Origin: Karalla daura
Lineage: Eukaryota > Chordata > Actinopteri > Chaetodontiformes > Leiognathidae
Assembly (NCBI GenBank): GCA_029224185.1
Contig: CM055188.1
Span: forward strand, 62,001 to 126,000
Direction of reading: 5' to 3'
Length of the DNA stretch: 64,000 nucleotides
The position numbers and the translations under genes are program-made. Numbering within the stretch: the stretch's first letter is position 1; every line of letters begins with the position of its first letter. The notes beneath the pieces are model-generated. The model worked only from the letters and a program-made list of their open reading frames with translations, searched no databases and was not told the origin of the DNA. This document shows, in pieces, positions 8,995 to 19,019 of the stretch.

Positions 8995-9960
8995 GCTAGT
9001 TTACGCTAACCATGGCAGGCCTTGGTTGCCACCAGTACATGGTCTCCTACTGACAACGGTTGACCTTTGACCTTCTTGTTGGATTGATCGGACTGATGTT
9101 TCTGCTCCGACTGTATGTTTCTGAGCAACAGACATTGCAGATTTGAGATCTCTCAGCAACGAGTCCACAAAAGCGTCATAGTCACATACTGTATCGTCCA
9201 ACACTGTATCATCCACTGTGGAACATCAAATCGACTGGGAGCCTCGGGACACGGCCAAACATAAGATAAAAAGGGCCAAAGCCAGTGGTCTTGTGAACTG
9301 TGCAGTTGTAAACAAATGTCATTGTCTGGACCATCTGAGGCCACTTGTATTTCTGTCTAGGCGGCAAAGAGCGGTGCATGCCACCCAGAGTCCTGTTCAA
9401 TCTCTCAGTTCCACCATTCCCCATAGGACGGTAAGGGGTGGTGTAAGACTTGGAGACACCGGCAAGTTGAAGAAGTTCCATAATGAGCTCACTCTCAAAG
9501 CTTGTACCCTAGTCAGAATGGTTGCGTTCAGAGAATCCATACACACAAAAAAGAAAATTGTCCCACAGCGTCCTAGCCACTTTTCTTGCTGTCTGGTCTT
9601 GACAGGGAAACGCCTGAGCTAGCTTCGTGAAATGGTCCGTGATTACCAGAATGTCAACAACTGATCTTTTGCAGACCAAAAGTCAATGCAGACTAATTCC
9701 AGTGAAGCAGTGGTCTTTATGCTCTCCAGCGGAGCTCAGGCAGCTGGCTCAGGTGTCTTACTCAGCATACACCCGCTGCATTTCTTGACATATTCACAGA
9801 AGTCCTCATGTCATGGCAGAAGAAATGTTGGCGGGCCAGATGGAGGGCACGCGCCTGACCTTGATGACCAGCGTGATCATGGACTCCAGCCAGCGCGTCA
9901 TTTTTCAGTGCTACCAGCAGCACATACTGAAATCGCTTATGGTTTGTCAGGGGGTCTTTC
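8995..9960 (-). pseudogene. Gypsy integrase, core and C-terminal part
   Basis: Minus-strand integrase remnants, which in an intact element insert the cDNA copy into the host chromosome. The clearest block is TTPYRPMGNGGTERLNRTLG near 9430, where the E of TERLNRTL is the third acid of the D,D-35-E triad. It is followed by WPQMVQTMTFVYNCTVHKTT. Further upstream on the element strand, with frame breaks, LELVCIDFWSAKDQ fits the first catalytic aspartate and ISR.LRRFPVKTRQQ the strand after it. Several frameshifts separate these pieces, so no intact protein is encoded. Confidence 0.75.
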
Positions 9961-10323
9961 TTATTCTTTCTTCTTTATTCTGTAGAGTACACTATTTCCC
10001 AGGGTCAGCTTGTCCCAGTGTCTTAACAGCTGTCGAGTGGACTTGGTTTCCTTACAGTGTTCACGGAAAGATGGCCTCCGTTTCCTCTCTACATAAGGCA
10101 AAGCGGCTGCCATGGACAGGTCTTGATGCTGGTGAGACTGCAGCTCCTGCAGTGACATGTCTGGTAGGGCAAGCTGGCCAATGGGAACCACATCAGTCAG
10201 GTGTTCCACCATAGACATAGCCCTGAGCTGTGAAGCAGACTCCCAGTCACTGTGACTTTCAAGCACCGTCAACACCTCATCCTCAGACAGAAACACATGA
10301 GAGCTGGCTGAAGACCCAGTCAT
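9961..10323 (-). pseudogene. Gypsy linker before integrase
   Basis: An open frame for the segment between RNase H and the integrase zinc finger. It includes SLQELQSHQHQDLSMAAALP, RPSFREHCKETKSTRQLLRH and the WDKLTLGNSVLYRIKKKE strand that normally precedes the zinc-binding domain of fish gypsy integrases. Its 5' portion is part of the block copied to 11394-11709. Confidence 0.6.
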
Positions 10324-10566
10324 ATAGGTCAGCTCTTGGGGCTGGCAGGTCAGACAGAAGATATCCTGGACAAATCATCTCTCAACATCACTCGCACATT
10401 TAAGCACTTCTGTGTATGGCTCTGAAAGCAGCCGCTGGCTCAGTGGCTTGACAAAGGGGTCTCTACTCAGCGTATCAGCAACAACGTTCAACTTGCTTGA
10501 ACATGCTTGATCTCGAAGTTATAACTGGCCAACTTTGCCACCCAGCGCTGTTCACAGGCATCCAGC
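10251..10566. repeat. Donor copy of a 316-bp duplicated gypsy block
   Basis: Nearly identical to 11394-11709, with about three mismatches seen by eye. It belongs in the gypsy gene order here, so this is likely the source. Confidence 0.85.
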
Positions 10567-11119
10567 TTTGGCTTTGTCATGATATATGTGAGTGGATTGT
10601 TGTCCGTCCACACTGTGAACTGCTTGCCTTTTAGCCAATGGCTGAATTTGTCACACACTGCCCATTTCGGTGCTAAAAAATCAAGTCTGTGTGCAGGGTA
10701 GTTGGCCTGGACTACAGCTGAGTGATTTACTTGCAAATGCCACAGGCCTTGCTCTGTCGTCACCATCTTGGATTTGTGAAAGAAAAGCGCCCAAGCCATC
10801 CAGAGACGCATCAGTGGAGAGGATAAAAGGCTTGTTGAAATCTGAAGGAGCGAGAACCACACAGCTGACCAAAGCGTTTTTCAATTTTGCAAAAGCATCA
10901 TCACAAGCTGCTGTCCAGTCTTGTGGAGTTAGCTGGCAAAACGTGCCACCTTTTCCAGCCTTTCCTGTCCTTCCCAGACGCTTGGCACCTGCAGTCAAGC
11001 TTGGCATGGCATGGCTTGGCAATGGAGGAACACCTGGGAATGAAGTGTCGATAGTATAGAATCATGCCCAAAAATGACCGTATTGTCTTCTGAGATCGTG
11101 TGCAGCCATCCGATTCCAT
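10488..11119 (-). pseudogene. Gypsy RT connection and RNase H
   Basis: Overlapping minus-strand frames. The upstream part (10681-11119) carries TIRSFLGMILYYRHFIPRCS, typical of the gypsy RT thumb (FLG..YYRRFI), then DWTAACDDAFAKLKNALVS and PFILSTDASLDGLGAFLSQ. In the last block TDAS supplies the first RNase H acid. The downstream part (10488-10862) has HRLDFLAPKWAVCDKFSHWL, FTVWTDNNPLTYIMTKPKLD and RWVAKLASYNFEIKHV. This order is diagnostic for Ty3/gypsy. A frameshift near 10680-10860 separates the two parts. Confidence 0.85.
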
Positions 11120-11187
11120 CAGATCTGTTTTCTCAGAGGATTAAATTGTCGCAACCTTCTCCTGATCCACTGAGATTCCATTGCTGT

Positions 11188-11395
11188 CTACCATGTGACC
11201 CAAAAACTTGACTGCCTCAAGAAGGAGCACTTCTTCTGAGACAGCTTGAAGTTGTCGGCTCGCAGGCAGCTGAAAACAGACGTCAGACACTCTAGCCCCT
11301 CATTGACAGATGGTGCAAAGGACAGCAGGTCATCAAGGTAACATAAAAGGCTGGAAAAATTTATGTCACTGAAGATACTGAGCATCATCCTCATG
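11188..11395 (-). pseudogene. Gypsy reverse transcriptase palm fragment
   Basis: The minus-strand frame shows SIFSDINFSSLLCYLDDLLS followed by CLRADNFKLSQKKCSFL. YLDD is the RT catalytic tetrad. Sequence upstream of it on the element strand jumps into the duplicated block at 11396. About 100 codons expected between the N-terminal RT at 14105 and this point are missing. Confidence 0.82.
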
Positions 11396-11722
11396 TGACT
11401 TTCAAGCACCGTCAACACCTCATCCTCAGACAGAAACACATGAGAGCTGGCTGAAGACCCAGTCATACAGGTCAGCTCTTGGGGCTGGCAGGTCAGACAG
11501 AAGATATCCTGGACAAATCATCACTCAACATCACTCGCACATTTAAGCACTTCTGTGTATGGCTCTGAAAGCAGCCGCTGGCTCAGTGGCTTGACAAAGG
11601 GGTCTCTACTCAGCGTATCAGCAACAACGTTCAACTTGCTTGAACATGCTTGATCTCGAAGTTATAACTGGCCAACTTCGCCACCCAGCGCTGTTCACAG
11701 GCATCCAGCACAGGCATACAAC
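11396..11722. repeat. Inserted copy of the gypsy block with 20-bp flanking repeat
   Basis: A copy of 10251-10566 placed out of order in the RT gene. It is flanked by perfect 20-bp direct repeats TACTGAGCATCATCCTCATG at 11376-11395 and 11723-11742. Confidence 0.85.
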
Positions 11723-11770
11723 TACTGAGCATCATCCTCATGAAAAAGCCCCGACTCTATCTTACGGAAT

Positions 11771-12133
11771 GTGAAGTTAGCGAGTCCAGCGGCATTAGAC
11801 TGCATCCCGGGGGCCAGAGTGGGCAACGTTGAGTCTAAATTAAAGTTGCTGGCTAAGGCTAAGCACAGATATAGCAAAATCGTTATCCACATCAGCGCTA
11901 ATGACCTGCGGTTACGTCAAACGGAAGTCACTAAAATTAGTGTGGAGTCGGTGTGTTCAATGGCTAAAACAATGTTGGACACTGTAGTTTTCTCCGGCCC
12001 CCTCCCCAACCTGGCAAGCGATGACATGTTTAGCCATACATCATCATTTGACTGCAGGTTATCAAGGTGGTGTCCCGCAAATGGTGTGGGCTTTGTGGAT
12101 AATTGGCAAACTTTCTGGGGTAGACCTGGTTAA
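11771..12133 (+). pseudogene. L2 ORF1-type SGNH hydrolase-like segment
   Basis: The frame contains GARVGNVESKLKLLAKAKHR and IVIHISANDLRLRQTEVTK. The latter aligns with the conserved block III of SGNH/GDSL esterases (IHIGTNDLR), a domain found in ORF1 of many L2/CR1 LINEs and thought to aid RNP-membrane or RNP-protein contacts. The G and T of the motif have been replaced by S and A. It ends at 12133, and the endonuclease follows about 35 bases on in another frame. Confidence 0.65.
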
Positions 12134-12167
12134 GAGCGTGAGTCCTCCCCCACCCTGACTAAGAGTT

Positions 12168-12967
12168 GTGACCTCTGTGCTTCCCTCTTCTCAGTCACCC
12201 ACACAGAACCCCATAGAGACTGTGTATCTCCCCCTATTGTCCAAATTTAACAGCAGAGGAGCGACCCTTAACAATCTTGTAAAAATTAAGAAAAAATTAA
12301 AACTAAGGAGTTCCTTAGTCACCTCTCAGGACAGGAGCATTAAATGTGGATTACTTAATATCAGCTCCCTGTCTTCCAAAGCCATTCTTATAAATGAATT
12401 AATCTCTGACAACAACATTGATGTGTTGTGTCGCTCAGAAACTTGGCTTTGTGAGGGTGTGTTAGCCTAAATGAGGCCTCTCCTCCCAGCCATATTAATT
12501 ACCATGTCCCTCAATGTTCTGGCCATGGAGGTGGGGTGGCAGTTGTCTTTGACCGTAGTCTTTTAATTGCCCCAAAACCTAATACTGTTTATAATTCATT
12601 TGAAAGCCTGATCATCAGCTTGTGTCACCAAACCTTGAAGACACAGCATGTCCTACTTGTCGTAGTGTATTGGGGTCCAGGCCCCTATTCAGATTTTCTT
12701 TCTGAATTTCCTGAATTTCTTTCAAACCTAGTTCTCAAAACCGACGATATTATTGTCATCGGTGACTTCAATATTTGTGTAGATGTAGTCAGTGATAGTT
12801 GCAGTACAGCATTCACTTCTATGGCAGAGTCCATTGGCTTCTGCCAGCATGTGCATGAGCCCACGCACTGCTTTAATCACACCCTGGACCTTGTTCTTAC
12901 TTATGGTGTTGAAATTAAACACCTGACTGTTTCCCCCCCAACCCACTTATTTCCGACCACTCTTTAA
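12168..12967 (+). pseudogene. L2 endonuclease (EEP domain), two frames
   Basis: The first piece (12168-12470) shows IKCGLLNISSLSSKAILINE and NIDVLCRSETWL, the N- and E-bearing strands of the endonuclease. The second piece (12536-12967) shows VVYWGPGPYSDFLSEF, TDDIIVIGDFNICVD with the GDFN catalytic motif, and THCFNHTLDLVLTYG. A stop and a frame change near 12470-12536 break the domain. It is followed by the LINE linker and then RT. Confidence 0.82.
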
Positions 12968-13292
12968 TTACTTTCAACTTAACTTAACTGACAGTGTCTT
13001 ATCAAACTTTTAAGGAAGTCCCTCCCTCATTGATCAGCTTGCTGATAGTTTTGTTACCTCCCTTCACAAGACTCTCGACTCGGCTGCAGCACTAACTAAA
13101 AAGATTATCTCTAGACCAAGATCAGCCCCTTGGTATACACCAGAAACTCGCCACCAAAAGCAGCTTGCACGTAAGTTAGAGAGGATATGGCGTTCGACCA
13201 AAAACACCAATATTTCTCTAACCTGGAAAGATAGTCTGAAGAATTACAGGCTGGCTCTTTGTAATGCCAGAGCCAGATACTACTCCTTTCTG
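12968..13292 (+). pseudogene. L2 linker between endonuclease and RT
   Basis: Sequence such as RPRSAPWYTPETRHQKQLAR and NTNISLTWKDSLKNYRLAL reads in broken frames. This is the linker seen before RT in L2 LINEs. Confidence 0.65.
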
Positions 13293-14104
13293 ATGGAGGA
13301 AAATAGGCATAGCCCCAGGTTTCTGTTCAGCACTGTAGCCAGGCTGACTCAGAATCATAACTCCACTGAACAGTGTGTTCCCACACATCTCAGCAGTGGC
13401 GACTTTATGAACTTAGCATCTACAGCAATTAACCTACCCCCTGTTGCAGCTATTCAGGTTACAGATGGGGATATAGACAGGTCACTATCTTCATTTGACC
13501 CCACTGACCTGCATCAGCTGACTACTATCATCTCCTCTAAATCATCGACCTGCCTTCTTGACCCAGTACCTACCAAGTTGTTAAAGGAAGTGCTGCCTTT
13601 AATCGCCACCTCTTTACTTGACCTCATCAACCTGTCCCTAACAACAGGTTACGTTCCTCTTAAGTTCAAAGTTGCAATAATCAAACCCCTCCTTAAGAAA
13701 CCATCCCTTGATCCAGGAACTTTAGCAAACTACAGGCCGATCTCCAATCTTATCTCATCTCAAAAATCCTTGAGAAAATCATTGCCAACCAGCTCTGTGA
13801 ACACCTTAATAACAATAGTTTATTTGAATCCTTCCAGTCGGGCTTTAGAATGAATCATAGCACTGAGACTGCACTGTTGACCACCAGATATTACTAAGGA
13901 GACTGGAATATCAACTTGGAATCAGTTTTAGACTGGTCAGCTTTAGACTGGTTCCAGTCCTATCTTTCAGATCGATATTAGTTTGTTTGTGTCAACGACA
14001 ACCAATCTCCACGTACTAAAGTTAGCCATGGGGTTCCATTAAGATCTGTGCTTTGTCCAGTTCTTTTCTCTTTGTATATGCTCCCTCTAGGTGATATCAA
14101 CAGG
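13293..14104 (+). pseudogene. L2 reverse transcriptase, N-terminal part
   Basis: This frame starts NRHSPRFLFSTVARLTQNHN and continues SLSSFDPTDLHQLTTIISSK, KPLLKKPSLDPGTLANYRPI. A frameshift near 13765 ends the main frame at 13853. Beyond it, broken frames retain part of the SFQSGFRMNHSTETAL region and WFQSYLSDRY-like sequence. The catalytic YADD is not reached. Confidence 0.85.
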
Positions 14105-14568
14105 ATATCATACTCCCCCATTTCATTCAGTACTTGCTTCAGCTTTTGATAATGCGCTGGTGGGACACGCCGATATGGGAGTCGAAAAGGACGATCGTCT
14201 GAGGGACGAATTCTATGGACAAAGTCTTTGGCCTTTCTGAAATCAAGAGAGTCTTTTGAGAATATGTCACTGTACTCTATGAGCAGATTTGCCATCTTGG
14301 TTTTGTCAGCAGGAGAAACTTCACAACCATCCAGATCAATATCACTCAAACTAGCTTCCCTCATTGCCTGGGTAAGGTCAGTGGGCATGCTGCTGGATGG
14401 CGCTGGCCTAGGAGCCACGTCCTGAGTCTGACACAGTCCTTGCGCTATGTCCAAGTCCTCCATTGCCAGGCAGAGCGACACATCACCTACCTTAGCATTG
14501 CGAAGCAGAGTGATGGCCTTTAGTGTTGGATTTACAATCTTCATCGGGACCCAGCGATCCCCCCACAT
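14105..14568 (-). pseudogene. Gypsy RT N-terminal region
   Basis: The minus-strand frame contains DKTKMANLLIEYSDIFSKDS, FVHRIRPSDDRPFRLPYRRV and PPAHYQKLKQVLNEM. This is the standard start of Ty3/gypsy RT (L..F.D.F......H.I...PF....R..P......L..M). It breaks off into L2 sequence at 14104. The frame upstream of these motifs is protease-RT linker. Confidence 0.85.
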
Positions 14569-14948
14569 GGCAGTGACAAGCTTTCCTACTAAGATTTCTT
14601 TGGAGCAGAAGAGGGCTCAACAATGATGGTCCTGCCAGGTGAGACAGGAACATCACTTGGAAGTCTCCCCCACACCAGGTGCTCTTTCTGTGGGAGGAGT
14701 GTAACACTGTGCACCAGTTTCACTGTTCCGACCTTGTCACACTCACTTGGGCCTTCCCATCGCGACACACAGCTCAGCAGCTCCAGGAAAAGCTCACAGT
14801 CAGGATCATTGGTGGAAATCAGCTGCCAATATTCTCTCTTGCTTCGAATGTTTCGAAGAACAGACTTTATCACGTTAGTCCCGATTATGAAGTCATCTCG
14901 CTGGCCTGGAACAACTAGAGTGGGTACAACAAACTTTGACTCGTACAC
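14569..14948 (-). pseudogene. Gypsy protease C-terminal remnant
   Basis: MYESKFVVPTLVVPGQRDD then FIIGTNVIKSVL matches the second half of retroviral-type aspartic proteases, where ILGTNVL precedes the last helix. The catalytic D-S/T-G half should lie to the right on this strand but is replaced by unrelated DNA. The remaining residues form the linker to RT. Confidence 0.7.
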
Positions 14949-15277
14949 TTCAATTTCAAGGTTATAGAAACACTTTGGATATGATCCGATGTGATACTGA
15001 CTGGGGAGCAGCAGTAGCCTTAATTCTTAAATGTAAACATTGTCGGGTGCATGGCACGCCGCAGGGGGGGCTGGCAGGCAGGCGATGGTTGCGCTGGATT
15101 ATGGGACCCCGGTCTCTATTTGCTGCTGCGTCCTGTCCAGCCAAGCCGGGATCTGCATGAGAGTCAATGCAGAACCCGGAGCGTCAAATCCGGACGCAGA
15201 TTTTTACCCTCCACCTTTATATTTGACGTATAGGGGCTTGGCTGGAGCCTCTGCTCTCAGCGTCCCGGCCAGCTCAA
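14949..15277. other. Unassigned, GC-richer segment with one copy of a 65-bp repeat
   Basis: No coding motif was recognised. It includes 15148-15212, which recurs at 16632-16696. Confidence 0.5.
15148..15212 (+). repeat. 65-bp direct repeat, left copy
   Basis: Matches 16632-16696 with about three mismatches. The pair flanks the L2 tail at 15278-16612. Confidence 0.85.
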
Positions 15278-16612
15278 CTCAACTCAACTTTTATTTGTTT
15301 TAAGTGCCATATCATAACAGCTGTTATCTCAGAGCACTTTACAAGCAGAGCAACAATGTGTACATAGTGAAAAAACCCCTGTCCTTAGACCCTCGCAAAG
15401 GCTGAGGAACAACTCCCAAGAAAAACCCTGACAGGGAAAAAAGGGGAGAAACCTCAGGGTGAGAGACAGAGGAGGGGATCCTCACCCAGGACGGACAGGC
15501 GGGCACAAACAAAACATTATTGATGGCTAACAGTTCAGGATATAAATCAATGAATTGAATTGAATCAGTCCATAGTAGCAGGCAGGAGGAACCGCAGTGA
15601 GATGAGCCGGGTAGAGGTGGTCCTGGATCCAGCTCAGCGTTGATGGAAGTCGGGAGGGAAAATAAAAATAATAAAAATAAAATGAAAAATGAAAAATAAA
15701 ATAAGAATAAAAAGAAAATTAAGAATTAAAAAATAAAATATTAATAAAAATTAAAATAAGAATAAATAAATAAATAAAAAAAATAGAAATATATATATAT
15801 ATATAAACAAAAATAAAAATGAAAATAAAAATAAAATAAAAATAAAAATAAATTGAAAGATAACAAAGGAGAGGGGGAGGAGAGGGAGGAAGAGGAGTCG
15901 ATGGAAAACAGACGGGGAGAGGCCAAGAGGAAAAAGAGAAGCTAGAGGGAACGTGAACCTGATTCACACCCACAGAGAAGGCAGAGAAGATAGAGCTCAA
16001 TGTGCCGGGGACCCCCAGCAGACTCAACCTATAGCAGCTTATCTTGGATTTATCTGTAGGCTCTGTCAAAAAGGAGGGTTTTTAACCTACTCTTAAAGGT
16101 AGAGAGGGTGTCTGCCTCCCGGACTGAAACTGGTAGATGGTTCCATAACAGAGGGCCTTGGTAGCTGAAGGCTCTGGCTCCCCATCTAGACTTAGAGACT
16201 CTTGGAACCACAAGTAGGCCTGTATTCAGAGAACGAAGTCTCCTAGTGGGGCAATAGGGTTTTATCAGGTCTGAGATATAAGAGGGTGCCAGACCATGAA
16301 GACCTTTATAGACAAGGAGGAGGATTTTGAACTGGATCCTGAAAGGTACAGGAAGCCAGTGTAATGAGGCCAGAACAGGAGAGATGTGATCTCTCTTTCT
16401 AGTTTTAGTCAGGACACGAGCTGCCGCGTTCTGAATGAGCTGCAGAGTTCTCAGCGACCTATTGGAGCTTCCAGCCAGTAGAGAGTTGCAGTAGTCCAGC
16501 CTGGAGGTAACAAAGGCATGGACCAGCTGTTCTGCTGAATGGAGAGGGAGGAGGTGTCTTATTTTTGAAATATTGCGGAGGTGGAAGTAGGCAGTCCGTG
16601 AAATCGATTTTA
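15278..16612 (-). mobile_element. L2 LINE 3' end, antisense
   Basis: From right to left this holds the last part of the L2 coding region (16043-16612, nearly identical to 1142-1690) and the 3' UTR down to the AACTC-type tail at 15275-15290. The same UTR occurs in sense at 24300-24830 and antisense at 60703-60905. An A-rich expansion at 15661-15850 has grown inside the UTR. Confidence 0.88.
15661..15850. repeat. (A)nT-rich low-complexity expansion
   Basis: A long run of AAATA/AAAATA-type units plus a short (AT)n, absent from the related UTR copy at 24400-24540. Confidence 0.9.
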
Positions 16613-16631
16613 AGCTTTAAGCAGCTGAGCT

Positions 16632-16696
16632 GGGGTCTGCATGTGAGTCAATGCAGAACCCGGAGCATCAAATCCGGACGCAGATTTTTACCCTCC
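16632..16696 (+). repeat. 65-bp direct repeat, right copy
   Basis: See the left copy at 15148-15212. Both end in CAGATTTTTACCCTCC. Confidence 0.85.
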
Positions 16697-17439
16697 GTGC
16701 TCACACTCACACACACACACGTACACACATAAACACAAACACAACACTGTGCCGCAATGTTATGTTAGGTTGAGTATTGTCATTGTCATTGACTTTGGTT
16801 CCATCCAGTGTGCTACTGAGTTGTCGCGGCTCATGGCTGTCACTTATTGCTGTCTGTTGCTGCCGTCCCTCTCTCTCCCCCTCTCCTCTCCACAGTGGCT
16901 GAGACGTTGCCGCCAACCCAGTGCAGCAACGGGCGGCGGTGAGAATGGGAACGGCAGTCTCTGTTGCTCTCGCTCCCACTGTTGTTGCTGTTGGGAACTC
17001 AGCTGTTGCCCGGCATGACTGCAGCCGCCCCTGCTGATGCTGTTGTCATTTCTGTTGTGTTTCTGTCTTTTGTCTGCAATTGTTTGTTTCTCTTGTGTCT
17101 TTTGTCTCCTTTTGTCTCTGTTCTCTCCCTCTTGCTCGCTCTCCTTCCTTCCCCCTCTTTCCTGCGCACCCCTTTGCCACACTGACACTCATTAAAAAAG
17201 ATAATTATAAATATATATATTAATGATAATGCTATCATAATGATGATAATGATGAAATGATAATGATAATGATTTGAGACATGTATAAAAGTGGCTGTGC
17301 GATCGCTGTCCAGAAGTCAGACGAGTCAGGGTGAAGGAAGCTAGGCGGGGCTCCTGATGTTTGCCGATGTTAGCAGCGGTGACAGCGGTGGCTCCAGCTG
17401 CAGAAGTCCAGGTGATCTAGTGAGCATAGATCGGATGAA
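16697..17439. other. Gypsy leader/gag region without recognisable coding
   Basis: Contains a CA-rich patch (16700-16745), a CAG/CTG-rich stretch and, at 17205-17275, an (ATAATG)-like array. No gag motif was recognised. This is where the element's gag would be expected. Confidence 0.5.
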
Positions 17440-17457
17440 CCAAGGATCACGGCACCA
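17440..17457 (-). promoter_or_regulatory. Gypsy primer-binding site, tRNA-His-like
   Basis: On the element strand, TGGTGCCGTGATCCTTGG lies one base after the LTR end. Its first 11 bases are complementary to the 3' end of vertebrate tRNA-His (…TCACGGCACCA). The remaining bases do not match. Confidence 0.6.
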
Positions 17458-17458
17458 A

Positions 17459-17783
17459 TGTAACCAGGTGTTGAACTCTGCGTTGTGATTGCTGGTAAAT
17501 GATGACCCACTAGTCAGTCTACACGACCTTTTATTGCTGCATATTAGTGAAAAAATGATAAATGTTGGTCTTGTGGTTACTCCTCCAACTCCTCCATTCA
17601 TAACCAAATCAAGCAGGAGGAAGGATGGGGGGTAGAGACAGGAAAAGGCAAGGGGAAAAGGGGCGGTTACCAAGACCCTCACAGCAGTGTACCAGTGCAA
17701 ATGAAAACTATAATATAAGTTAAATCTGTAAAAAATTATATATAAATATATATATATATATAAATAAATACAACCCTGTTACA
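17459..17783 (-). mobile_element. Gypsy 5' LTR
   Basis: A 325-bp LTR with inverted ends TGTAAC...GTTACA, matching 7936-8197 over most of its length. It contains a grown (AT)n near 17742-17762. The primer-binding site follows at 17440-17457. Confidence 0.82.
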
Positions 17784-19019
17784 CAAATAATCAATGTTAT
17801 TTTTTTTTAATTGAGAGAAGTCAGTATTCTCTGATCTCAGCTTCAGTATTTTCTGGTTTCTTAGTTCTTCTCAATGACCAATCCGAATGATCAAATTGAC
17901 CATTAAAAGCAATTTAAAGAAGAAAAAAGATATTAGCACAAATGCTGTACTAGCCAGTATAATTAGATGCAGCATGTCTGTGTAGTATGGCTCCCTCATG
18001 GGACAATCTACGTTCAGTCTCCAAAAAATGCTGAAGATAGTGGGGAATCTGGACCAATTACAGCCTTTTCAGGCAGAGTAGAGAGTGACGTACCTAGATA
18101 AGCTTCACAGAACTCCATGTGATTCTTCAGTCTGTTCTCTAAAACAGAGTGCTGCCGAAAGGGAGGAACCTCAGAGCCACAGATGCAAAAGTAGAAGTTT
18201 TAAACTGTCTTTTGTCCCCACTTCCATCTCTCCTCAACAAATCATTTCAACACATTGATAAGCCTTCCCAGCTCCCTCTTTCCCACTAGGGCAGTGGGAT
18301 CTTTTCTTTTGTGATGTTTTAGAATTGTTTTCATTTATTACAGCATGTTCTTGCCTTTTTTTAATCTTTATTTATTACATTAAACACTGATCACCTTTTA
18401 TGATCCTGGTATGTCATTTTACTATACAAGCACTGAAAAGAACAATTATGGCAATTATGGTAATATTTTTGGCTGGCAAGTTACGATTTTTCTTTTAGCT
18501 TATTTGGTTTACTTTCAGTCATTTGATTTGAATTTGCTGCCAAATGTGCTAGTTTTTTACTAGGTGCAACAAACTGCAGTTTCACTGCTATCGTGTAGCT
18601 TATTTAGCGTACATATACTTGCATTAAGAATAAAATGAACAGCAAGAAATTATTTTATTTTCACTTCTCAATGCAGGTCTTAACAGTGGTGTACTAAGAT
18701 GGACATTACCCTGAAATTACAATGCACAACAACTGCACCATAATGGGTGGCAGCTAGCCAATAGAGGGGGCTAGGGTCCCGCCCTACCACTCACCACTCC
18801 CCGCGTGCGTGCATGTGTGTGAAAGAGAGAGAAAGAAAATTGCTTTTGCCTGTTTGGTGTTCAAATAGTGCTATTTTAGCTTGCCATAAAGTTAGAGTTT
18901 ATGCCTAAAGGTGTCACCACTTACAGTAATCATATGCCAAAATGAATTGTAAATGATTAATTACTTAATGATTAATCATAGGTAAATAGCCCACATAATA
19001 TAATTAGTGTGCCTGCCTC
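17784..19019. other. No recognised feature
   Basis: AT-rich sequence without an identifiable gene or repeat. It may include the 5' end of the hAT element that follows. Confidence 0.45.

Larger units (their letters stand above)
11743..14104 (+). mobile_element. L2-clade LINE, sense, 3'-truncated
   Basis: An L2 element inserted in, or recombined with, the gypsy RT. It carries an ORF1 esterase-like segment, an endonuclease and an RT in the usual order, then stops within RT at the GGTGATATCA site just before the YADD region. Gypsy sequence resumes at about 14105. Losing the 3' end is atypical for target-primed insertion, which usually loses the 5' end. Confidence 0.85.
7936..17783 (-). mobile_element. 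Ty3/gypsy LTR retrotransposon, decayed, with nested insertions
   Basis: A minus-strand element runs from an LTR at 17459-17783 to a truncated LTR at 7936-8197. In element order it shows a primer-binding site, a protease remnant (14589-14948), the N-terminal RT (14105-14568), an RT palm piece (11188-11395), RT connection and RNase H (10488-11119), and the integrase zinc region and core (8995-10323). Order and motifs fit Ty3/gypsy. A sense L2 LINE and a 327-bp duplicated block have replaced part of the RT, and another L2 tail plus unassigned DNA fill the gag region. No recognisable gag remains. Confidence 0.8.

Noticed and set aside
15719..16069. Phenylalanine/tyrosine-rich minus frame resembling a membrane protein
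   Set aside because: It is the translation of an A/T low-complexity expansion in an L2 3' UTR.
17283..17340. TATAAAAG at 17285 as a host promoter
   Set aside because: It lies in the leader region of a minus-strand gypsy element and no downstream exon was seen on the + strand.
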